From assembly GCA_025766275.1 (NCBI GenBank), contig JAFKAC010000001.1, positions 3,782,001 to 3,846,000 on the forward strand: a stretch of 64,000 bases of DNA, read 5' to 3'. This DNA is from Lactarius indigo. Taxonomy: Eukaryota > Basidiomycota > Agaricomycetes > Russulales > Russulaceae. The position numbers and the translations under genes were made by a program. Numbering within the stretch: the stretch's first letter is position 1; every line of letters starts with the position of its first letter. This document shows positions 57,001 to 64,000 of this stretch, in pieces. The notes beneath the pieces were generated by a model that worked only from the letters and a program-made list of their open reading frames with translations, searched no databases and was not told the DNA's origin.

Positions 57001-59162
57001 CATGGCCCTCTTCTTGCGCCTCCATCGGCCGAGGGCTCTCGCTTCCCCTCTCGACTGGGACGTAATCTCCGTCTTCCCCGTCTTCCTCGTCGTCATCGTC
57101 GTCTCCGCCATCTTGCGTGTTGGCGCCTCCCCCGCGCTCCAAAGCCTCCTCGATAAGAGCCTGGAGGTTCTTGTCGCCCACGTCCTCCATAACGCCCTCG
57201 ACGCGCCCCCCGCGCCGGGACCCACTCTTCCTCCTTTCTCCTCCTCATCTGCTCAGTTCTGCACCTCCGACCTCCTGCAGCACCATCTGCTCGAGCTCGG
57301 CCTTCGTCATGCCTCCACCACGCTTCCCGCGCCCGGCCGTAGTGCCATTATCGCGTGCAGAGGGCGCGAGGAACGCGGGCCGAGCGGCGACCGCCATGCG
57401 CTTCTCTGGAGACTCGGTGGGGATGAGCACAGGACGCTGAGGTGACGACGCAACGCGGGCAAAACGCAGTTGCGTGTTACGGCCTGCGGAGGGTCGTGTG
57501 CGCCCAGCGATGGCGCGCGCCGCGGCCTCTTCGCGCGCGACGGAGTGCATCGTGTCTGCGACAATCTCGAGCTCGTCATCCGAGTCGTCCGTGTCCTCTG
57601 CATCAGCACGGACTTTCTTCTGCTGCTCGAGCGCGGCAAGCTTGCGCTGCTGCAGTATTTCCTGTTGCGTGCGCTTGTCCTCGCGCGCCTGCCTATCAGC
57701 AAGAATCGCGCCTATGTTGGGCATCTCCACGTCCGAGCCTGAGGCTTCGTCCGCGTCCGCGTCCGCTTTCTTTGGTGTGGGCCGTATGGGGGTGGCGGTA
57801 GGTGGCGAGGAATGGGTCAGTCAGTGGCGGCAAAGGTTACGGTTTTGTACTTGGCAGTAGGTGCGAGGAGCCCATTCGAGTGGAATGGCGACACTGCTTC
57901 GGCGACTGGACTTAGGATCGCTGTTGGGATGGTTCAGCATTTCTGTCCTGACTGAACTTCGGGTCGTTCGTGGTCGTGCGTCGATGCCGATGCTGGAGGA
58001 GAAGACGACGACCACGCTTCGATCTCAGAAACTGACGAGTATGTCTGCAGTGGTCGCGCCTCGGGTGCGGGCCGATTTCTATAACGGTTACACGTGAATC
58101 CCAGAGCGATATCTAATATAGTAGCGAGACTGACTCAAACCGACCCAGGAGCGAATCGATGGTCAGAGGACGCGTAGGTTCCGTCGAGATTGATATGCGT
58201 ATATCGGACTGCATGCGCGCAGTCTCGAGACGGGCCTCAACCCGTTCCCTTTTCGTGGGTGCCTGGTAAGTTCGTCCGTCGTTAACCACCACCGGGACAC
58301 GAGTTACAGAGGATCTAACCTTGGGCTTCTTTTGTTTCTCCTTGCGCCTCGTTTGGTGCACGACCTCGGGGGAGGGCACGAGTTGATCATCGATACTCGC
58401 TTCTTGAACTTCCGCGAGTGCACGCGTCTTTCCTTTGGCCTTCCCCTTTGTCTTTGTCTTCGGTATGGGAGATGGCTTTCCATCTGAGGTCGGCGGAGTG
58501 GGTGACGGCGCCTGTGGCGTTCCAAATACGAACTGTGGTGTCGTGTTCGTAGAAGACTGACGCGTTGTGTGGTGGAGACGACGGCAACTCGTCCGATCGC
58601 GACCGATGCGAAGCACGTTGCGAGGAAGCGTGAGTAGTCAGTGGACTACCAAAGGGATCCTCTAAAGACGTTTCTTTGGGGTTGGTGACAGATGCCAGGT
58701 ATATCATGTGGACCGCTAGGGTGGTCGTCCATATCGTATTCGGTGTCGATATCATGGAGCTTCTGTCTCCAGTCTGAAAGGCCTGAGGGCTTGCTGGAGG
58801 CAGAAAATTTTCGAATATCATCACTATCTTCATCGTCTGATGTGCCTACACCCCTCCCATTCTCCTCCTGAGTCGGGGATGACCTCTTCAGTAGATGCCA
58901 CACTAGTATATGAAAGAGAAGGTGGTGAGAGTGCGCGCTTGCGACTCCTGTAGAATGCACGAGGCGGACGAGGAGGTTCAGACTCGTCGCCGTCGCCTTT
59001 GATGGGTTGCTTGGGAAGGTTGCCATCATCGTCTTCGGGTGAACGCGGTTCAGCGCGTGAGGAGCTGTCCTCAGAGTCTGGGACCGTCTCCTCGTCATCA
59101 CGTTTTCGAGACCGACCATATGTGGTGAGGGTGCGTCGCGGTAGCCCGTCGTCGCTACCCAT
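54090..59162 (-). CDS. MRC1: Mrc1/claspin-type replication checkpoint mediator
   Basis: Mrc1 travels with the replisome and passes the stalled-fork signal from ATR/Mec1 to the Rad53/Cds1 kinase. The start at 59162 reads MGSDDGLPRRTLTTYGR, followed by a Ser/Asp-rich region (VPDSEDSSS) with several SQ/TQ-type sites. A basic motif YQAPTKRERVEARLETARM near 58.2 kb and the SLLGRF segment follow. Next are GLSQMFEEEE and GLSQAFEQTQ (56.4-56.3 kb), which recur in fungal Mrc1. The MRC1-like domain is clear at 55.45-55.2 kb: EFVEDQAVESDEDDMLGFGG, then DEHDVDGVVKDLVDDAQMDE. After it come an Arg-rich stretch and GLSLRIWIRDEGEDG. The C-terminal part contains ISIAEVHNRLRDIARGK and ends KTASALSAVADRSARFGA. 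The gene is unusually GC-rich and has many introns; exon limits and the last exon are provisional. Confidence 0.75.
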
Positions 59163-59796
59163 GGTGGCGAGAAAAGAAAGATAGGTGCCGGAAGTGACGG
59201 CTTGGCCGGCCCCTGCCCGTTCGATGCGCAGCGGCTCGGTCGGACGCTCGGAGTGTCTCGCTCAACAGTCACAAATGAGAGACGCGTGACAAGACGCGTC
59301 TCCTTCGCGCCCAACGCCACTGATATCTTATTATCCAATAATAGCTACTGTACGGCGCCTGTACAATAATCCCAGACTAAGTATACGCGGTGCAATTCAC
59401 TGGCAGACCTGAAAAGGTTGCTGGTCGGTAATGCCACGGATTATGAGCTTGGCTTGACGCGTTCCATGAAAGCCACGGCCATCACGAAACAGGTCACGAA
59501 AGGGAATGTTTTCTCACGTCCGTGTCCGTCACCAGGAACGATGCACACGACCGAGCTCAGGGGGACATGCGCATACGGCAGCCAGCCCCATACAGCAACG
59601 TATTTGCCAAAGATGTACAGCGGTTGAAGTGAAAGGTGTGCCTATGTTGCACATTGCAGTCTTGATGCTCAATCCCGTGATTGTGGGAACTATAAAATCT
59701 ATATGCGGAAATAACTGTACAGTAGACATCAGCCACATAGCTTCATTGTTGATTGACTTGCCATTCTTCCTCCGCTCACCTCAAGATTTCCTCAAG
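59163..59796. other. Divergent promoter region, Mrc1 and uL3
   Basis: About 630 bases between two divergent starts. No gene seen. A TATA box lies on the uL3 side. Confidence 0.45.
59691..59696 (+). promoter_or_regulatory. TATA box of uL3
   Basis: TATAAA in the context gggaactataaaatct, 101 bases before the uL3 start codon. The following 100 bases are pyrimidine-rich, as expected for a fungal ribosomal-protein promoter. Confidence 0.5.
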
Positions 59797-61319
59797 ATGA
59801 GGTATGTGCTCCTTTTCGGATGACTTTGCGTGTACTTAAAACCTCTCTTTCAGTCATCGTAAGGTCGGTTTTCATGATCCAGTCCATGCCTTGGGAAACC
59901 ACTGAAGTGGGGCGTCGATCGTCTAGTACGAAGCGCCTCGCCATGGCTCCCTTGGCTTCCTCCCCCGGAAGCGATCTGCTCGTCACCGCTGGAAAAGTGA
60001 AGTCCTTCCCCAAGGTGCGCAACAGACCGATTGGTTCATGATACTCGCCCTTGACACTTGTTGCACAAGGACGACCCCAAGAAACCCCCCCATTTGACAT
60101 GCCTTCTTGGGCTACAAGGCGGGTATGACCCATGTAGTTCGTGACCTCGATCGTCCTGGATCTAGTTCGTCACCTATCTTACTTCGAGTATGAGTACAAC
60201 GATTGAGCGTTCGCAGAGATGCACAAGCGTGAGGTTGTCGAGGCGGTCAGCGTCGTCGAGACACCCCCACTTATCATTGTTGGCGCCGTCGGTTATGTCG
60301 AGACTCCTCGGGGATTAGCGCACCCTCACCACCGTCTGGGCGTCCCACTTGTCGACGGAGCTCAAACGTCGGTTTTACAAGAACTGGTACCGCTCCAAGA
60401 AGAAGGCATTCACTCGCTACGCCAAGAAACACGCAGAGGATGGCGGCAAGTCACTCGAGCGCGAGCTCGAGCGTATCCGCAAGTACTGCACTGTTGTCCG
60501 TGTGCTTGCGCATACCCAAATCTCCAAAACCGGTCTTACGCAAAAGAAGGCGCATCTTATGGAGATTCAAATCAACGGCGGCTCCATTGCAGACAAGGTT
60601 TCGTATGCCCAGGGTCTGTTCGAGAAGCCTGTGGAGGTGTCGAGTCTGTTCGAGCAAGACGAAGTCATCGATGTCATTGCCGTCACAAAAGGTCACGGTT
60701 TCGAGGGTGTCACACACCGTTGGGGTACTAAGAAGTTGCCGCGCAAGACGCACAAGGGTTTGCGCAAAGTTGCTTGTATCGGTGCATGGCATCCGTCCAA
60801 GGTCATGTACTCGGTCGCTCGTGCCGGCCAGAGTGAGTAGAGCTACTACTATTCTTTACTGCCCTGGCACGACATTGACGACGCTTTGCAGATGGTTACC
60901 ACCACCGCACAGAACTCAACAAGAAAATCTTCCGTATTGGCTCAGGCGAGGATACGGCCAATGCATCAACAGGATTCAGGACATTACCAAAAAGACGATC
61001 ACCCCTCTGGGTGGCTTCCCCCACTTATGGTGTCGTCAAGAATGATTTTGTCTTACTCAAGGGTTCTATCCCTGGTACCAAAAAGCGCGTGATCACACTC
61101 CGCAAGTCACTCATGGTGCACACCTCGCGCCGTGATCTCGAGAAAGTCCAGCTCAAGTTCATCGATACATCAGTCCAAGTTCGGCTGTACGTGATGTTTA
61201 TTTTTCATGCGTCAATGACTGGCTGACCTGACTTTGTCCTGGAACAGCATGGTGCCTTCCAGACCAAAGAAGAGAAGGACGCATTCTTGGGTACACTGAA
61301 AGCCCGAGCTCAGGAGTGA
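59797..61319 (+). CDS. RPL3: Cytosolic 60S ribosomal protein uL3
   Basis: Core protein next to the peptidyl-transferase centre. Exon 1 is only five bases (ATGAG); exons 2 and 3 give MSHRK and [20 protein letters not shown], then VKSFPK. Further blocks: [97 protein letters not shown] with the W-finger region, [51 protein letters not shown], and the ending [16 protein letters not shown]. At least six introns. The frame is broken by at least six extra bases: near 59992, 60103, 60315, 61035, 61172 and 61184, plus one irregularity near 60972. Everything between is highly conserved. For an essential single-copy gene this points to sequence error; an intron-containing dead duplicate is the alternative. 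Confidence 0.88.
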
Positions 61320-61456
61320 TATAGGGACCATGTATACTGCATTAAAAACAATAAAAATAAATATGCGGCGAATAAGGACCTATATATTATATTTTAATTG
61401 ATAACTGCCAGCGAGAGCAACCCAAGACACTCACCGCATGACTGTCCGCGCCATTG
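61320..61456. other. Short intergenic
   Basis: 137 bases between uL3 and the PPR gene, both plus strand. AT-rich, with polyadenylation-like aataaa at about 61350. Confidence 0.45.
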
Positions 61457-63276
61457 ATGCTCAGAGCCCATCCTCTGAGCCTCCCATGCAATCTGCGCGC
61501 CAGCGGCACTCTTCTTGTTCTTCGCACATTCCAGACCCCTCAAGCTCACGAACGTCGATGTTATACCACCGCGACGGCAACGGAACGACTAAAAGACACC
61601 CCTGCAGCCATCGCGTCTGTCTTGCACCAGCACATAGCCTTTGGAGCCAGGACATGGAATATCGGAATTCCCGGTGTCAAAGAAAAGGATACTGTATTGC
61701 GCAAGGAGGAGAAGACCCATGTGCAAGGTTTTGTCAAGCCTCTTTGTGGCAAAAACACGTCCGTCGGTCTCCCACTCAAACGTCCACCATACATCTCCAC
61801 CTCGACCAGCGCGGATCTGGAGGCACTCGCAGACGATCTCGAAGCACTACGCAGCGACGAGTTCGTCCGCCGACGCGCTCCCACGCATCTACCGCAAGCA
61901 AAGCCTGCGCCCACGTCTGCTCGCAGTCCTCGCGACGACACAGGACGCGTCGAGCGCGTGGGCTGCCTACCGCGCATTACTAGTCCTCCCACAGAGCGCC
62001 GACAAGGCCCGACCCAAGGTTCCATTCGCCCATCGCCACCGCCTACTGCGCCTGCTCGCCGCCGCGCCACACCCACGCCCCCGCGGCCGCTTCGCACAAG
62101 TGCTCTCCGTGCTCCGCGCGCTGCACGACGCGGGGGGAACCGTGCAGCGCTGGCAGTGGAACCTACTTCTGGACTGCGCGGGCAAGGAGGGCTGGCGGCG
62201 GCCGCGCGAGGAACACTTCCGCGCTGCGCTGGCGCTGCTCGCCGAGATGCGCGGCGGTGGCGGTGGTTGCGGCGACGACGAACACGAAGACGGGAGGAGG
62301 AATGTGGATGGAGGTGGAGGTGGAGGTGGAGGCCTCGCGCGTGCGCTCGCGCCGGATATCTATTCGTACACGACGCTGATCGCACATGCCGTGCGTACCG
62401 GCGGGCCTGCTGCGGTGAGGCACGCGATGCAGCTGCTGGCGCGCGCGGGGCTCTCGCCGGGCGTGCATGCGCACACGGCGCTGCTGTGCTTCTTTGCGCG
62501 GCGCGGGGACCTCGCGGGCGTGCGCGAGACGCTGTTCCGCATGCGCCGGGATGGCGCTGGTGCTGGGACTCGAGCAGGTGCCGTTCAATGCGGTCCTGTG
62601 GGCGTTTGCGTATAATAAGCGGCTGGACGTCGCGCGGGCGATGTATCGCGTCGTGTGTGCGCGCCGAGCATCGCTGGAGGAGCCGGAAGTGGAGCAGCGG
62701 GAATGTGAAGAGGATAGGAGGGAGGAGGGAGAGAAGAAGAAGAAGAACTCGAGGCGGCGCTAGCGGAGCGAGAGATGGTCCGTCATTGCGCGCGGTGTCG
62801 TGCCAGACGCAGCGACGTACCATATCCTGATCCAGGCGAGTGCATACCACGGCGACCTACGGGGGTGCCTCGAAATGCTCGCCGATATGCTCTCCGCCTC
62901 CATTGCCGCCACTTCCTCAGCAAGCCGACTCACCGCGTTCCGCGCTATCTTTCTCGGTTTTGCGCGGCACGGCGTCCGGCCGCCCACAAACCCAAATGCC
63001 ACACTACCACCTTCGTCGTCGGAATGGACGCTCGAGGCGCTCGAACCGCTCTTCGAACGCTTCCTGGAGCTCGAGCTGGCACAGGACATGCGGCTACGCG
63101 AGAATACGCTCTTCTGGCTCGTGAGTGCGTTTGCGCGGACGAGTGGGGAGGATGCGGACGTACTGCGGCGGGTATTTGAGCGCGTCGAGGGTCGGTTCGG
63201 GTACGTATGGACGTCCAGTGGTACCGCAGGGGGAGGGGGACGGCTATTGCGTATTCGTGAAAAGTTTATTTCTTAA
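61457..63276 (+). CDS. Mitochondrial pentatricopeptide-repeat (PPR) protein
   Basis: The N-terminus (MLRAHPLSLPCNLRASGTLL) is Arg/Ser/Leu-rich and acid-free, fitting mitochondrial import. The body shows tandem helical-pair repeats of the PPR type: PDIYSYTTLIAHAVRTGGPA, GVHAHTALLCFFARRGDLAG, VPFNAVLWAFAYNKRLDVAR and PDAATYHILIQASAYHGDLR. PPR proteins bind single-stranded organelle RNA and guide its processing or translation; the RNA target is unknown. A (GGTGGA)n tract around 62310-62333 adds a poly-Gly insert, and a Glu/Lys-rich loop separates the repeats near 62700. Frame changes near 61863, 62570 and 62720-62800 are all consistent with single extra bases. GC content is high compared with the genes upstream. 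Confidence 0.65.
62306..62333 (+). repeat. GGTGGA microsatellite encoding poly-Gly
   Basis: About four tandem copies of a 6-base unit, variants of GGTGGA, in the PPR gene. They encode a glycine run between two predicted repeats and are likely length-variable. Confidence 0.7.
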
Positions 63277-63401
63277 CCATGACGTCGTATATTATTATCG
63301 CAACCAACAAACAAAGCACAAATTCGTGAGCTCTACAAAAAAAAAAAAATTCATCGCAAGTTCTGTTGTCTGTCCGTACAAGTTCTCCCTCCCTTGCGAC
63401 T
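63277..63401. other. Convergent 3' flanks of the PPR gene and AMMECR1
   Basis: 125 bases between two converging stop codons, containing a 13-base A run at 63337-63349. Nothing else. Confidence 0.5.
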
Positions 63402-64000
63402 TCAGAGCCCCTCAAAAGCGTCCAGATCGACGGGGGCGCCCCTCTCCGCACGCCACGCGACAAACTCGTCCCACCCAACGACACACTTCCGGCTCTGGTA
63501 TCGACGCACGCGCACGCTGCGCCGTAGGTCCTCCGAAATACGGCCGTCCCAGCCGGCCTTGCGAATCGCGCTATCGACCGCGTCGACGTGGTCCCACCCC
63601 TGCTCCGGCGCGACCTCAGGGAGGTACGTCGCCGAGAGCGTGCGCGTCGAGGAGGTGGCGGCGATACTACGGTGTGAGAGGAGCGATATGGCAGAGGAGA
63701 GTGGCGAGGGCGCATCTGAAGCTGGCGGGGACGCAGGCGGCATAAAGGAGATCTGGATGCCGTGCGTGCCGACCGTCCAGTCGAGGTAGGACTCTGCGTC
63801 CTCAAAGTCTGTCAGGAGCGATATCCTATGAACTCCGATTTTTAATTTTAAAATTGAAAGCTTGGTGAGGAAAGGCGGGCACGGACCCGCATTCGAGAGA
63901 GGGCAGCTCGCGCAGCTCGATACGCTGGAAACGGTGGTCCCGGAACGCACTGATGAGCGCGTACTCCTTGAGCGCGGTGCGGAGCGGCTGTGCGTCGAAC
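63402..64000 (-). CDS. AMMECR1 family protein, partial (5' end outside window)
   Basis: The family is conserved from archaea to humans; its biochemical role is unsettled. The visible part begins mid-domain with DAQPLRTALKEYALISAFRD and RFQRIELRELPSLEC. After a 64-base intron (about 63829-63892) it continues ISLLTDFEDAESYLDWTVGT, HGIQISF, ATYLPEVAPEQGWDHVDAVD and ends with SRKCVVGWDEFVAWR and a short tail. LLT.FEDA..YLDW.VG.HGI, TYLPEVA.EQGWDH and ELP.L are AMMECR1 signatures. A Ser-rich insert (SDAPSPLSSAISLLSHRSIA) is longer than in animals. The N-terminal part, including the LRGCIG motif, lies past the window edge. Confidence 0.85.
   Translation of the reverse strand, partial: STHSRSAPRSRSTRSSVRSGTTVSSVSSCASCPLSNAGPCPPFLTKLSILKLKIGVHRISLLTDFEDAESYLDWTVGTHGIQISFMPPASPPASDAPSPLSSAISLLSHRSIAATSSTRTLSATYLPEVAPEQGWDHVDAVDSAIRKAGWDGRISEDLRRSVRVRRYQSRKCVVGWDEFVAWRAERGAPVDLDAFEGL

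Noticed and set aside
61561..62850. 429-codon minus-strand frame in the PPR region
   Set aside because: Arg/Ala/His-rich composition typical of the complement of GC-rich coding DNA. The plus-strand PPR repeats explain the region.
1..64000. CRISPR arrays, phage or bacterial operon signals
   Set aside because: No regularly spaced repeats, and the intron-rich genes are clearly eukaryotic.

Overview
The window is nuclear DNA of a filamentous fungus, most likely an agaricomycete (mushroom-type) basidiomycete. Genes are dense on both strands and broken by many short GT-AG introns, mostly about 45-70 bases. The gene content fits: ARL2, eIF5B, complex I NDUFA12, L-2-hydroxyglutarate dehydrogenase, a cytochrome b5/acyl-CoA dehydrogenase, P450s, CCR4-NOT NOT3, a Bem1/Scd2 scaffold, Mrc1/claspin, ribosomal protein uL3, a PPR protein, AMMECR1 and a Crinkler-type effector.

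Layout. 0.3-2.3 kb: cyclopropane-fatty-acyl-phospholipid synthase-like gene (+). 3.3-4.2 kb: ARL2 (-), divergent from eIF5B (+, 4.3-7.9 kb) across about 130 bp. 8.2-8.9 kb: NDUFA12 (+), tail to tail with L2HGDH (-, 8.9-10.5 kb). 11.3-12.9 kb: six-hairpin (GH105-like) glycosidase, copy 1. 13.4-15.5 kb: cytochrome b5-acyl-CoA dehydrogenase. 17.1-25 kb: P450 cluster of two genes with an internally deleted P450 relic between them. 26.7-27.5 kb: mitochondrial bL12. 27.8-30.9 kb: NOT3 (-). 31.5-33.5 kb: Bem1-like scaffold. 36.7-39.5 kb: a chimeric second Bem1-like gene with an unrelated N-terminal part. 42.4-44.4 kb: Crinkler-type protein with a nuclease-like region and a kinase domain; decayed pieces lie at 45.3 and 49.3 kb. 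46.7-52.6 kb: tandem duplication carrying glycosidase copies 2 and 3. 54.1-59.2 kb: Mrc1/claspin (-). 59.8-61.3 kb: uL3 (+). 61.5-63.3 kb: PPR protein (+). 63.4 kb to the end: AMMECR1 (-, cut by the window edge).

The window mixes conserved housekeeping blocks (ARL2 to L2HGDH; bL12m to Bem1; Mrc1 to AMMECR1) with duplication-rich accessory blocks (glycosidases, P450s, Bem1 copy, Crinkler). At least three independent segmental duplications are visible by eye, each in a different state: deletion relic, domain chimera, decayed tandem copy.

Caution for all gene models: many conserved genes, including uL3, ARL2 and eIF5B, have their reading frame broken by single extra bases while the protein on both sides stays well conserved. 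Almost all shifts are +1 insertions. This looks more like uncorrected long-read consensus error than decay, so frameshifts alone were not used to call pseudogenes. CDS coordinates below run from start codon to stop codon and include introns.
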